Assembly (NCBI RefSeq): GCF_026342355.1
Contig: NZ_JAPEMV010000011.1
Coordinates: 124,001-188,000, forward strand
DNA: 64,000 nt
Direction: 5' to 3'
DNA from: Streptomyces sp. NBC_00249
GTDB lineage: Bacteria; Actinomycetota; Actinomycetes; Streptomycetales; Streptomycetaceae
Positions 18,292 to 28,133 of the stretch are shown here, one piece after another; within the stretch, counting starts at the first letter, position 1, and each line of letters begins with the position of its first letter. The notes beneath the pieces are model-generated. The model worked only from the letters and a program-made list of their open reading frames with translations. It did not search any database and had not been told where the DNA came from. A program made the position numbers and the translations under genes.

Positions 18292-19557
18292 ATGTCTGCA
18301 GCCGTCCGTACCCGCACGAAGATCGCCGCACTGGCCGGGCTGTCCCTGGCCGGTCTCGTCCTCTCCCTGGCGCCCGCCGGTACGGCGAGCGCCGCCTCCG
18401 TCGCCACCTGGGACAAGGTCGCCCACTGCGAGTCGACGGACAACTGGAGCATCAACACGGGCAACGGCTACTACGGCGGGCTCCAGATATACAAGCCGAC
18501 GTGGGACTCCTACGGCGGCCAGCAGTACGCCGTCTACCCGCACCAAGCCACAAAGCAGCAGCAGATCCTGATAGCCGAGAAGATCCTCGCGAGCCAGGGC
18601 GCCGGAGCCTGGGGCAGCTGCGGAGTGGCCGCGGGTCTCGCCGGGGACCACGCCGACCCCTACCCGGCCACCGATCCCGAGGCTCCGGCGACTCCTGCGG
18701 TTTCTCCGACGGTCCACCTGTTCGGGGTCGGTTCGGACACCCGGGTGTACGGCAACAACGCGAACTACTCGGCGGGTACGTGGGACGGGTACAACACGGT
18801 CGACGGCACGCAGGGCTTCAAGCAGACCACCTCGATCCGGGTGGGCGACGAGGTGCACGTGTACGCGATCGGCGCGGACGACCGTATCTACGAGGACCGC
18901 GGAAACTTCAAGACCGGTGGCTGGAGCGGTTTCCAGCTCGTCGACGGTACGCAGGGCTTCCAGCAGATCTCGGTCGTGGCGACCGGCAACACGGTCCGCC
19001 TCTTCGCCCTCGGCGCCGACGGCCGCGTGTACGGGAAGAGCGCCGACTACGCCCAGGGCAGCTGGACCACCCTCCAGCTGGTGGACAGCACTGCGGGATT
19101 CAAGAGGATCACCGCCACCGTGACCGGCAATACCGTCCGGCTGTACGCCATCGGCGCGGACGACCGGGTCTACAACGCGAACGGCGACTACGCCGCCGGG
19201 ACCTGGAGCCCCTTCGCCCTCGTCGGCAACACCGCCGGGTTCAAGCAGGTCGCCGCGACGACGACGAGTGAGGGCACGGTCCGGCTGTACGCGATCGGTT
19301 CGGACGACCGGGTCTACAACAACAACGGCAACTACTCCGCCGGCACGTGGAGCGGGTTCAGCGTGATCAGCGGAACGGCCGGGTTCAAGCAGCTCGCGGT
19401 CACCCCCGCGGGCAAGGCCGTGCACCTGTACGCCATCGGCGCGGACGACCGGGTCTACAACGCGAACGGCGACTACGCCGCCGGGACCTGGAGCCCCTTC
19501 GCCCTCGTCGGCGACGCCGCCGGCTTCAAGCACATCAGCGCCACCCCCGGCGCCTGA
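18292..19557 (+). CDS. Secreted Rpf/transglycosylase-like muramidase with propeller-like lectin domain (421 aa)
   Basis: The signal peptide ends around residue 35 (ASAASV). Residues 38-115 are a transglycosylase-like (resuscitation-promoting factor) fold: ATWDKVAHCESTDNWSINTG with catalytic Glu47, then YYGGLQIYKPTW, and a Cys pair (46 and about 104). It should cleave the glycan strand of peptidoglycan. A PEAPATPAVSP linker leads to the same repeat domain as the CHAP protein. The two enzymes are divergently transcribed and probably act together on the wall, with the lectin targeting both. Confidence 0.9.
   Translation: MSAAVRTRTKIAALAGLSLAGLVLSLAPAGTASAASVATWDKVAHCESTDNWSINTGNGYYGGLQIYKPTWDSYGGQQYAVYPHQATKQQQILIAEKILASQGAGAWGSCGVAAGLAGDHADPYPATDPEAPATPAVSPTVHLFGVGSDTRVYGNNANYSAGTWDGYNTVDGTQGFKQTTSIRVGDEVHVYAIGADDRIYEDRGNFKTGGWSGFQLVDGTQGFQQISVVATGNTVRLFALGADGRVYGKSADYAQGSWTTLQLVDSTAGFKRITATVTGNTVRLYAIGADDRVYNANGDYAAGTWSPFALVGNTAGFKQVAATTTSEGTVRLYAIGSDDRVYNNNGNYSAGTWSGFSVISGTAGFKQLAVTPAGKAVHLYAIGADDRVYNANGDYAAGTWSPFALVGDAAGFKHISATPGA
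18679..19557 (+). repeat. 879-bp inverted repeat, copy B
   Basis: This is the counterpart of 15916-16794, covering the linker and lectin domain of the Rpf-like protein. The centre of the inverted pair is the unique 1.9-kb region with the two catalytic domains. Confidence 0.85.
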
Positions 19558-19773
19558 CCCCGACTCGGGAGCCGTGGGGTAGGGCAGGCCCCGTGCCTCT
19601 CGGCCGGGCTGGCTCCTGGACCTCACCCGGCCACGCTGCCAACGGGCCGTACGGCGTTCCGTCCGCCTGTCGGGGGACATCAGAACCGGCTCTGGCACTG
19701 ATCTTGTGGTCTCGTGACGCAACGTCATCGGATTCCGTCATCATGCATGGCGTGCGATCTTTGGGGGCTTGAA

Positions 19774-20080
19774 GTGTTGTTGCCGCATCTGGCCGGCCTT
19801 GTCTCGGTGGATGCGGTCGAGCTGACGCCGGGGGTGATCCGTATCGTCGCGAGGGCGCGAGCCTGTGAGGGGCTGTGCCCGGCGTGTGGCACAGCCTCCT
19901 CGCGTGTGCACCGCCGCTATGAGCGGAGCTTGGGCGACTGCGCGATGGGTGGCTCGGCAGTCGTCATCCGACTGCGCATTCGCCGGTTCTTATGCCGGAA
20001 GCCTGAGTGCGCCGCGGTCACGTCCTTCCCCGAGGAGCGTGGCGGTGACTTCGCAGTTGAAGCCGACCTGGCTACCGGCG
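19774..20080 (+). pseudogene. ISL3-family transposase, N-terminal fragment
   Basis: From GTG 19774 the frame reads LLPHLAGLVSVDAVEL, then a zinc-finger CPACGTASSRVHRRYERSL and RRFLCRKPECAAVTSF, the N-terminus of ISL3 transposases. After about residue 95 similarity stops and the DDE core is missing. GGCTCTGGCACTGATCT at about 19689 is a plausible left end. Confidence 0.7.
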
Positions 20081-20433
20081 CACAGGACGCTGCCCTTGCC
20101 GTCCTCGGGCACCGGATCAGCGTCAACCGAACGATCCTCGGAGCCCGGGCCCACCTGTCCGCCGGCGTCACCGTGGCCGCGATCAACATGACCACGGACA
20201 TGCGCAACCCCGACCGGGAAGTGATCATCCGCACCATGACCGGCCTCTACCGGTGCGGCACGCAACGCATGCGTCCTCGGCGCCGTTGGAGTACGAGCTT
20301 TTGCGCCACCCGGTCTTGGCCAGCTGCGCCACGTCGACTCCATTCCGTGTCGTACGAGGTTGCTGGGTGTTCCCAGCTCCTCGACGAGAGTCTACGAAGA
20401 ACGACGTGGCCGACGGGGGCGTCCGCGAGTCTC

Positions 20434-20845
20434 CTACAGGTGCTCTCTGGCCACCCGCACGAAATCGTTGATGCGGGTGGCCATCTCCACCGCCGTTCTC
20501 CGCCGGGAGTCGAGAACGTAGGCCAGGTCTACACCAACCCGTCCGATGCCCGACTGGAGATCAGCCAAGCGGGGCTGCAACTCCATGACACGAGCAGCGG
20601 CCGCCCGAATCTCCTCCCCGGGAAAGCGGCCCCCGCAGCTCAGAGAACTCCTCCCGGCCACGGTTCACCGCCTCGATGCCGTTGTTGACCAACAGAACCT
20701 GTTCGAACCTCCGGGCGCCGTTGACGTACCGGCGTGCGGCCAGCACGAACTCCGCGCAGGCGTCCCGCAGATTCGTACGCCTCCATTGCTCATACTGCGC
20801 ATCGGCCTGCCGGTCGGCTTCGTACCGAGCTCCGCCGCCTGACTT
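20434..20845 (-). pseudogene. Frameshifted hypothetical protein with helical/coiled-coil body
   Basis: Two minus-strand frames join into one protein-like sequence: YEADRQADAQYEQWRRTNLR, ACAEFVLAARRYVNG, then after a frameshift near 20600-20650 AAARVMELQPRLADLQ, VLDSRRRTAVEMATRINDF and VRVAREHL at the stop. It resembles the cytoplasmic part of single-anchor Streptomyces proteins of unknown function. The N-terminal anchor is absent. Confidence 0.5.
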
Positions 20846-20990
20846 TGGTCCGACCGGCTGGATGTTCCGGTGGTTCGTGCCGGGGTGCACCGTCCGGCGG
20901 CGGAGTCGAGGTTATGAAGGGAATCGAACGAACGGAATCGGATGGAAGTTCACCATCCGGTCATTCCCGAACATCAACCTCAGGAGTCGC

Positions 20991-21491
20991 ATGATGCGCC
21001 CCATCGGAGCGGCCTGCCTCGGCACGGCCACGCTGGTCACCCTCCTCGCCTGCACCCCCGTCGCGGCCGCCGCGACGGACACCGGTTCCGCCCAGGCCGG
21101 GGGTAAAGGCCGGATCATCACAGTCCTGGCCGAGGTACAGCAGCTGACCCGCTTCCCCGTCACCCCCGGCATCGTCTCGCAGGGCGATCAGGTCGTCGTC
21201 CGCTCGGACCTCTTCGACGAGGAGCACAACAAGGTCGGCGAGACCCACGGCACCTGCACCACCACCCGGGGCGGCGCCGATGAAGCGGAGCAGTGCGTCG
21301 TGACCTACACCCTCCCGGGCGGCCAGCTCACCGTGCAGGGGATGTACTTCAACTACCTCGACCAGGGTCCCTTCGACAACGCGATCACCGGCGGCACCGG
21401 GGAGTACAAGAAGGCTCGCGGCTCGGTCCACTCCGACACGATCTTCACGACCCCCACGGTCGTGAGGCGCTTCACGATCCACCTCGTCTGA
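20991..21491 (+). CDS. Secreted allene-oxide-cyclase-like/dirigent-fold protein (166 aa)
   Basis: The signal peptide covers residues 1-26 (VAAAATDTG). The mature part has the beta-barrel pattern of the AOC/dirigent family: GDQVVVRSDLFDEEHNKVG, GTCTTTRGG, CVVTYTLPGGQLTVQG, then the conserved AITGGTGEYKKARGSV and a final beta strand. Such bacterial proteins are exported; the ligand is unknown. The ATG-ATG pair follows CAGGAG. It is an intact resident gene between IS fragments. Confidence 0.75.
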   Translation: MMRPIGAACLGTATLVTLLACTPVAAAATDTGSAQAGGKGRIITVLAEVQQLTRFPVTPGIVSQGDQVVVRSDLFDEEHNKVGETHGTCTTTRGGADEAEQCVVTYTLPGGQLTVQGMYFNYLDQGPFDNAITGGTGEYKKARGSVHSDTIFTTPTVVRRFTIHLV

Positions 21492-21604
21492 CGGACCCCG
21501 ACGTTCACCTGACCCCGGAATCCGGCCTTCTCCCCTCGCGTTGCACCATTGGAGACGGTCGTACGAAAGGAAATGTGGGTCAAGGGGACGTCCAGGGCGG
21601 TTCA

Positions 21605-21840
21605 CCCTTCAGATCGTCAAACGCACCGATGACATGAGCGGGTTCGTGGTGCTTCCACGCAGGTGGGTGGTGGAGAGGACGCTGAGCTGGCTGATGCGCT
21701 CGCGGCGCCTTGCCCGGGACTACGAGACCCGGCCCGAAAGTAGCGAAGCCGCCGTCCTGTGGTCGATGACCATGCTCATGGGACGCCGCCTCGCCCGCCA
21801 CCGCAGCCGAAACGTCACCCGGCAGCCCGCCTCGGCGTGA
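21605..21840 (+). pseudogene. IS5-family transposase, C-terminal fragment
   Basis: GFVVLPRRWVVERTLSWLMR and RRLARDYETRPESSEA carry the E-containing signature (RRWVVERTLSW) of IS5 (IS427/ISL2-type) DDE transposases. The N-terminal two thirds is missing. It overlaps the 3' end of the convergent gene at 21815, the same arrangement as in the complete element at 39529-41234. Confidence 0.8.
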
Positions 21841-22302
21841 ACACCCCGGGACGCTCCTCGGCCAGCCGGCCCCGCTCCACCAGCCGCTTCACCTTCGACC
21901 GCACCCCCTCGACCTTCGACGGCACCGACTCCGGCCCAGCCGCCCGGCCAACTCCCGCGCCCGCAGCCCGGACCCGCCCGCCTCAGCCTCCAGCACGCCC
22001 ACCAGCCGCCGGTAGTCCGGCGCGAGCACCTCCATCGTCAGGCCCACCCGCCAGTGCGGCACCACCGACCCCGCCACCGGGGCCTCGGGAACGGCCGGCG
22101 CCGACTCCGGCGGGTGGTCGGCCTCCGACTCCGGCCCGGACAGGTCCTCGGCCAGCTCTAAGCGGGCGATGGCCCGTCGCTCCAGCACCGCCTCCGCCTT
22201 CGCAAGCTCGGCCAGCACCCGCTCCGCCTCCTCACGGAGCTCTTCGACCCGAACTTGCGCGGCCGTCCCGCGCGCTTCCAACAAGCCCATGACCGAAGCC
22301 AT
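21815..22302 (-). pseudogene. IS5 passenger protein (coiled coil + winged helix), frameshifted
   Basis: The start MASVMGLLEARGTAAQ has a GGAGG site. A coiled coil (EELREEAERVLAELAKAEAVL) follows, then GLRARELAGRLG and, in a shifted frame, SVPSKVEGVRSKVKRLVERG and RLAEERPGVFTP, which is a winged-helix DNA-binding domain. It is homologous in order and start to the intact passenger gene at 40549-41115. One frameshift near 21945 separates the two domains. Confidence 0.6.
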
Positions 22303-22422
22303 CGACAACCTCCGTGTCATAACCGACAGACGTGACGGCCCGACTCTTCGTCGATTCCACAGAGTTCACGCCTGACCAGCGGATACCCACCGATCAAGTC
22401 CGGAAAGACAACGGCTACTTAG

Positions 22423-24004
22423 CTTGATCTTTAACCTCGCTGTTGTTTCAAGAGGACATGTTCGGTGAGGGTTTCGGGTCGCTTCACGGTCTTTCCGGGC
22501 TCGTGGCGTGGTGCTGGTCTGCGGTTTTTGGAGCCGGGTGGGCGTCCGGGGCCGGGCCGTGTGGGTCTTGGCACACCTGCGGGACGGGGGGTCTTCGCGC
22601 GGAGGTGGCGGAACCCCCGGCGGACGCGTGCGGGGGTGAGCCGGCGGGGCTCGGCGGGCCGTTCCCAGGGGCGGCGGAGGTCCTCGGCGAGCGGTCGGGC
22701 GAGGCGGAGCTGGGTGTGGGCGGCAATGATCAGCCAGGTCCACAGGTCGGCGGTGTGCGGGTCTCGGACCTTCGGGACGGTCCAGCCGAGGGTCTGCTTG
22801 AACAGCCGGAAAGTGTGCTCGAGATCGAAACGCCGGAGGAACGACTGCCAGCGCAGGTCGACGTCCCCGCCTGTCATCCCGGTCTTAGAGGACCACAGCC
22901 AGACCGGTTTCGGGTCGCGGTCGCCGGGCAGGCGCTCGACCTTCAGTCGTATCAATGTGCCATGGATCAGCGGGAGTTCACCGCAGTGGTCAAGCCAGGG
23001 GCACGGGCCTGAAGGCGTGGGTGCATGCGGTCCCAGGCGAAGGTTTCGGCCCGGCCGTAGCGGGTGGTGTCGCAGGTCGTTGCCTGGTCGGGGGTGTGCC
23101 AGGAGTTCGACTTCGAGAAGGTGAGCACGCCGCCGTGCTTGCGGGGCTGCCCACCGCGCGGGGTGGAACGGCGCGGGCCTGCGTCGCGGAGCATGACCCG
23201 GTCCGAGCGCAGTCGGCCGACCAGCTCGACGGGCAGGTCCGCCAGTACGTAGGCGAGGCGGGTGACGTCGTAGCCGGAGTCCACGACGATGAGAATGTCC
23301 GGGTCGCCGGGCTTCCACTGGCCGGCCCGCAGGAGCCGGCCGACGACCTCGCGGAGCTGGCCGGCGGTTACCGCGGTGGCGTCGTCGGTCGGGCCCAGGC
23401 GGATCGCGTCGAGCACGGCGGTCCACGAGGTGCGTCCTGTCTCCAGGGCGGCGACGAAGGAATAGGGCCAGCCGGGGATCATCTGGTCAGCACTGCGACC
23501 TCGCCCGTATACGTGGCAGAACAGCAGGTCCGGGCTGGTGGGCGCGTCGGGCCGCAGCCAGTTGCTCACGTCGACCGCGAGGATGATCCGCCCGTCGGCC
23601 GCCCTCGGCAGCGGCGTCGAGGCCAGCAGTCTGCGCAGGCGGCGCGGCTCCAGCCAGCCGTGGTTGACCGCGTCGTACATCGCTCCATGTCCGCGCCGGT
23701 GCTCGGCCGTCAGCGTCAGCTCGACCAGTGACCTGACCGGCCCGTCAGTGCACAGCACCGCGTCGGTGAGCTCGAAGAGCGCATCCGCACGGGCATACAG
23801 GCACTCGTAAAACGCAACACGAAAGCGGGACAGAACACCCAACGCCTCGACGGCGGGAACATCGACAGGGAAACTCATCCTCAGCGGCCGTTCCTCGACA
23901 CTTCGTTACTCAACATCTCGAAGCGTGGAGGGCGGCCGCGTCGCGCGCCCCCGGAAGCGGTAGATCTCAGCAGGTCGGATGACATGCAAGGTTAAAGATC
24001 AAGC
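22423..24004 (-). mobile_element. IS701-like insertion sequence with TTAG target duplication
   Basis: Ends CTTGATCTTTAACCT (from 22423) and AGGTTAAAGATCAAG (to 24003) are perfect inverted repeats. TTAG (or CTTAG) flanks both sides (22419-22422 and 24005-24008), fitting the YTAR targets of IS701-type elements. The element is about 1.58 kb and abuts the left end of another IS at 24007. Confidence 0.8.
22431..23878 (-). pseudogene. IS701-like (IS4-superfamily) DDE transposase, frameshifted
   Basis: The N-terminal part (MSFPVDVPAVEALG; AVDVSNWLRPDA; IVVDSGYDVTRLAYVLADLP) and C-terminal part (LIHGTLIRLKVERLPGD; FLRRFDLEHTFRLFKQTLGW) are in different frames joined near 23000. The second Asp and the late Glu (LEHTFRLFKQ) of the DDE triad are visible. 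It is about 60% similar to the complete transposase at 26281-27774. One frameshift probably inactivates it. Confidence 0.8.
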
Positions 24005-24006
24005 TT

Positions 24007-25136
24007 AGAGGTCGTTTTCGTCCGTTGTTTCATCCCGGGATGGTCTGTTTGGTGGGGTTCTTTGGGTCGCGCCAGGAGATGGTGTTCTCGCCAGTGAGGC
24101 GGCGGGCCATGAGGTCGGTCATGGCGATGTGGATCACCGCTTCGGAGCGAGCGGGGAGAGTCTCGTAGTCGCGGGCCAGGCGGCGATGGAGCATGAGCCA
24201 TCCGTAGGTCCGCTCGACCGCCCACCGTTTTGGGATCGGAGTGAAACCCTTGGTCCCGGGCTTGCGAGCGGTGATCTCCATGTCGATGCCCAGGGTGGCG
24301 GCATGCTCGACGAGGTGCTGGCGGTAGCCGCCGTCGACCCACACCTTGCGGATGGCGGGGTGATCGGCGGCAACCTGGTCGAGCAATGCGGTCCCGGCGA
24401 CGGAGTCCTGCACGCTCGCTGCGGTGACCAGCACGGCGAGGAGGAGGCCGAGCGTGTCGGTCACGATGCTCCGCTTCCTGCCGACGATCTTCTTCCCCGC
24501 GTCAATGCCCTGGCCAGCGGCGGGGACGCTGGTGGAGGTCTTGACGCTCTGAGCATCGATCACACAGGCCGTCGGCTCGGTGTCCCTGCCTTCCTTCTCG
24601 CGCAGAAGCTGCCTGAGCAGGCCGTTGAGCTCGGCGAACACACCCTCGTCGGCCCACTTGGCGAAGTAGCCGTAGACGGTGTTCCAGCTAATAGAAAGTC
24701 GTGCGGGAGGTAGCGCCACTGGACCCCGGTCCGGTCGACATACAAGATCGCGTCCATGATGTCGCGCAGGTCATGCTCGGGCGGTCGGCCGAAGTCCAGG
24801 GCCCTGCCGCGGCGCTCGAAACGCCAAGCGGCCAGCACCGGCTCGATCAACTCCCAGCGGGCATCGGACAGATCACTCGGATACGGACGTCGCTTCGCCA
24901 TGCTTCCGGCGTACCGCCGCCGGCCGAGTGCGCCCAGGCGCGCAGCCGCGGCCGCGGAAGCACACGACCACGAAGACCGGACATCCTGGGATGAGACAGG
25001 AGTGCGTTGCCTTCCGTCCCATCAGTAACCCCACCCACCCCACAGACACCGACTGCCTCCATGGCTTCACCGGCACCGCAACCCGACACTCTTAGAATTG
25101 GTTGATATGCGGATGCATCAGGTGAAAACGACCTCT
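24007..25136 (-). mobile_element. IS5-family insertion sequence (1.13 kb)
   Basis: AGAGGTCGTTTTC (24007-24019) and GAAAACGACCTCT (25124-25136) are perfect inverted ends enclosing the two-frame transposase. The element has an unusually long (about 220 bp) non-coding segment between the transposase start and the right end. The IS701-like element inserted right at its left tip. Confidence 0.8.
24030..24901 (-). CDS. IS5-family transposase in two overlapping frames
   Basis: Frame A (24560-24901) starts MAKRRPYPSDLSDARWELIE and runs to VQWRYLPHDF. Frame B (24030-24719) continues WNTVYGYFAKWADEGVFAEL, then the DDE residues: CVIDAQSVKTS (D), KVWVDGGYRQHL (D), and PKRWAVERTYGWLMLHRR (E). The join needs a -1 shift at GACTTTCTATTAGC. 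IS427-group elements often use programmed frameshifting here, so it may be functional rather than broken; a mutation is equally possible. Confidence 0.75.
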
Positions 25137-25250
25137 CAGCTTGCCGTTTAACCTATGATCTTGGCGTGAGGTGATACTGCGCTACATCGCGGCCTGAGGC
25201 AGACGGTTGCCTGCTTCGCGGTGTCCGTTTCTGGTTGGCATGATGGTCCC

Positions 25251-25814
25251 GTGGCAGAGCCGACCTTTCGATACCACCCTGACCCGCTGGCTACCGGGTC
25301 CGCGGTACGCACCGACCATGTCTGCAGCGTCTGTGGCATGGATCGACAGATCCGCTATCGAGGCCCCGTCTACGGTCGGCAACCTGATTCCCTTTGCCTT
25401 CACTGCATCCACTCCGGGGCAGCGTCAAGTTCCCTGAGCGTCTCAGCCGGAGGTGATGAGGACTTCGACATGTCCGCGGTGTTCAGCGATGCCGTTGACG
25501 TACCCGACGACGTGCCTCTGTCGGTCGTCGAAGAGATCACCCGACGCACTCCCGGCTTTGCCGGTTGGCAGGAGGACTCCTGGCTGTACCACTGTGGCGA
25601 TGGCGCGGCCTTTCTCGGCCCTGCCGGATATCGCGAGCTTGAGGCCCACCCAGAGGCTCTAGCCATGCTCCGTAAGGATCACCAGCGTTACGGCTGGGCG
25701 CCGCCAGAAACTGAACAGTTCCTGCGGTCACTGGACCGGGTTGGAGAGCCGACCGCCTACCTGTTCCGCTGCTTGCACTGCGACACAAGCCTGGCATTCT
25801 GGGACATCGGCTGA
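25251..25814 (+). CDS. CbrC (UPF0167) family protein (187 aa)
   Basis: From GTG 25251 the protein begins VAEPTFRYHPDPLATGSA, the N-terminal signature of CbrC-like proteins. It contains Cys pairs CSVCGM and CLHC that could bind zinc, a central helical part, the WLYHCGDGAAFLGPAGYREL block, and C-terminal CLHC..LAFWDIG. The family is linked to colicin E2 tolerance in E. coli; the function in actinobacteria is unknown. A further GTG lies 30 nt upstream. It appears intact amid IS elements. Confidence 0.75.
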   Translation: MAEPTFRYHPDPLATGSAVRTDHVCSVCGMDRQIRYRGPVYGRQPDSLCLHCIHSGAASSSLSVSAGGDEDFDMSAVFSDAVDVPDDVPLSVVEEITRRTPGFAGWQEDSWLYHCGDGAAFLGPAGYRELEAHPEALAMLRKDHQRYGWAPPETEQFLRSLDRVGEPTAYLFRCLHCDTSLAFWDIG

Positions 25815-25917
25815 CGTTGCCACGAAGCTCTTTTGCTCCGTGTTCGGCGCGCGGCGGGGGGCGTTTGCTTGTCGTGATCGTCCCGGCTCCGGTGGATGGG
25901 CGGGCAGCAAAGGGCCT

Positions 25918-26235
25918 TCAGATCCAGTTGCCCCAGCCGAACGTGGCGATGTAGGCCCGTCGGACGGCGTCCCAGCCACGGCCGCTGCCGATGTGAATCA
26001 CTGCCAGCGCAAGAAGGAACCAGGCCGTGAAGGCGCCCGCAACGATCGAGGTCCATCGAGGGCCGGAGAAGCTGGCGACCACGATCAAGGCGATGACGGT
26101 GACGCCAAAGCCCAGGTGGGCGGCAGGTAGATCGGAGCGCAGTGCCTCGCGCACAGAGCGTCGTTCTGCCTGTATGTCCCCGGTGTACCGAGAAGCCGAG
26201 CCTTCGCCGTTCTCCTGCTCAGAGCGGTGCTCCAT
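25918..26235 (-). CDS. Small membrane protein (105 aa)
   Basis: A hydrophilic N-terminus of about 38 residues is followed by two hydrophobic segments (about 40-60 and 64-84) and a short tail ending FGWGNWI. A GGGGGGCT stretch lies upstream of the ATG. No known family; perhaps a two-span membrane protein. Confidence 0.6.
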   Translation of the reverse strand: MEHRSEQENGEGSASRYTGDIQAERRSVREALRSDLPAAHLGFGVTVIALIVVASFSGPRWTSIVAGAFTAWFLLALAVIHIGSGRGWDAVRRAYIATFGWGNWI

Positions 26236-26280
26236 GAGTAGCCCCCCTATAGATCCAGCTGCGACTGCAACCCGAGCAGC

Positions 26281-27774
26281 CTATTCCGTGCCGTGATCAC
26301 GGCCATCATCGATCGTCCGCCGTGGCTTCGTCCCCTTCCTGTGGTGTGCGGGTCGGGTGTAGGACTCGCCGGTGGCGAGGACCCGCCCGACGTCGTAGCG
26401 GGTGGCGGGCCGCTGGTTCTTCGAGCCGAGCGGGCGGCCGGGGCCGGGGCGGGTGGGTTTTGGTGCACCGGCTGGCGTGCCCGTCTTCGCGTGCAGGTTC
26501 CTGAACCCGCGGCGGACCCGGGCCGGGGTGAGTCTGTTCGGTTCCGCTGGCCGCTCCCATGGCCGGCGCAGGTCCCGTACGAGGGGGCGGGCGAGGCGGA
26601 GCTGAGCATGCGCGGCCAGGACGAGCCAAGTCCAGCGATCGGCGGCCTGCGAGTTCCGGAGCTTCGGGCGGGTCCAGCCGAGGGTCTGCTTGAGGAGGCG
26701 GAAGGTGTGCTCTACGTCGAAGCGGCGGAGAAATGCCTGCCAGCAGCGGTCAACGTCGTCCGTGGCGGCGCCGGTGCCTGACCACCACAGCCAGACGGGC
26801 TTGTTGACCCCGCCGCTGGGCAGCTTCTCGACCGTCAGGCGGATCACGGTGCCGTCGATGATCGGCAGAGGGCCCTCGTGGTCGAGCCATGCGGCCCGGC
26901 GGGTCAGCCGGGGATGGAGCCGGTCCCACGCCTGTGCGGTCGCCGCCCCGTACCGGTCGGTGTTGGTGACGGTCACTGCCGTGACCTCGCCCCAGGTCTC
27001 GGGTCGGCCGAAGACGAACTCACCGCCGTGCTTGGGCGGGCGACCACCCTGCGGCGGGCAGATCCACGGCACCGGGACCGGCTTTCGCATCACACGGTCC
27101 GAGCGCAGTCGGCCCAGCACCTCGACCGGCAGATCACTCAGGAGGTGGGCGATGCGGGGAGCGTCGTAGCCGGCGTCCAGGACGACCAAGATGTTCGGGG
27201 CCCCTGCCTTCCACTGGCCAGCTTGCACAAGGCGTTCGACGACGTCGCGGACCTGGTCGGCGGTGACCGCTGCCAAGTCGGCGCCGGGCTCCAGCCGGAT
27301 CGCGTCCAGCAGGGCCGTCCATGAGGTTCGGCCCGTCTCCAGGGCGGCGACGATCGAGTAGGGCCAGCCGGGGACCATCTGGTGCTTGCCCAGGCCACGG
27401 CCGAAGGTGTGACAGAACGAGCGGTCCGAGCACGTATCGGCATCCGGCCGCAGCCACGGGGAGACATCCACAGCCAGCACCAGGCGGCCGTCGCTCGCCC
27501 GGGGCAACGGCACGCCCGCCAGCGCACGACGAAGCCGGGCGACGTCGATCCGGCCGCGGTTGATCCCGGAGTACAAGGCCCCATGCCCGCGTCGGTGTTC
27601 CGGCGCCAGCGCTAGGTCCACAAGTGTGCGAACCGGCCCGTCGGTGCACAACAGCGCGTCACACAGGTCGAACAAGGCGTCCGCCCGCGACGTCAGGCAC
27701 GCGTACAGCTCGGTCCGGAACTCCGACACCTTCGTCAACGCGTCTCGTTGGACGCTGTGCTCGACCAGTCCCAC
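26281..27774 (-). CDS. IS701-like (IS4-superfamily) transposase, apparently intact (497 aa)
   Basis: The frame is continuous and colinear with the broken transposase at 22431-23878: LAVDVSPWLRPDADT (first Asp), LVVLDAGYDAPRIAHLLS (second Asp), and FLRRFDVEHTFRLLKQTLGW (Glu). A basic tail follows (RPGPGRPLGSKNQRPA). I could not find the terminal inverted repeats in the flanks, so the boundaries and mobility of this copy are unclear. Confidence 0.85.
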   Translation of the reverse strand: MGLVEHSVQRDALTKVSEFRTELYACLTSRADALFDLCDALLCTDGPVRTLVDLALAPEHRRGHGALYSGINRGRIDVARLRRALAGVPLPRASDGRLVLAVDVSPWLRPDADTCSDRSFCHTFGRGLGKHQMVPGWPYSIVAALETGRTSWTALLDAIRLEPGADLAAVTADQVRDVVERLVQAGQWKAGAPNILVVLDAGYDAPRIAHLLSDLPVEVLGRLRSDRVMRKPVPVPWICPPQGGRPPKHGGEFVFGRPETWGEVTAVTVTNTDRYGAATAQAWDRLHPRLTRRAAWLDHEGPLPIIDGTVIRLTVEKLPSGGVNKPVWLWWSGTGAATDDVDRCWQAFLRRFDVEHTFRLLKQTLGWTRPKLRNSQAADRWTWLVLAAHAQLRLARPLVRDLRRPWERPAEPNRLTPARVRRGFRNLHAKTGTPAGAPKPTRPGPGRPLGSKNQRPATRYDVGRVLATGESYTRPAHHRKGTKPRRTIDDGRDHGTE

Positions 27775-28133
27775 GATCCCGGCCTCCGTGCTGCATTAGC
27801 CCTGAGCACAGGATCGGGGCCCCGCCTCACGCACGTCCGGTGAACTGGGGAAGCTCCGAACAAGTTCGAGCCCAGTTCGACTCCGGTGGATAAACGACAA
27901 GCTCAGTGCCTGTTTTTGAACCCGTAGGGAGGCGCGACCGCATTTGGCAAGATCAGCTTGTGGGACTGCCTGGGGCGAGAACACCTCCGGCCGGATCCAT
28001 GACGGCAACACCACCCAAACGGGCACGCCCGAGTGGCGTTGGACCGCTGCACCGGGTTGTCTCAGGCGAGGATGCCGCAGGCAGGCCGAGCCCGCCAGCG
28101 GTAGTCACGTTGAACTGATCACGAAGGAGTCTC
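27775..28133 (+). other. Intergenic region upstream of the small protein/peroxidase genes
   Basis: No convincing coding sequence. It must hold the promoter for the gene at 28134. GAAGGAGTCTC immediately precedes its ATG. Confidence 0.4.

Noticed and set aside
20280..20430. Possible tRNA-like segment in the IS graveyard
   Set aside because: No cloverleaf arms or conserved T-loop could be laid out.
22423..27774. Composite transposon formed by the two IS701-like copies around the CbrC gene
   Set aside because: Both transposases are on the same strand, but only the first copy has identifiable ends, and the sequences differ too much to be a recent pair.
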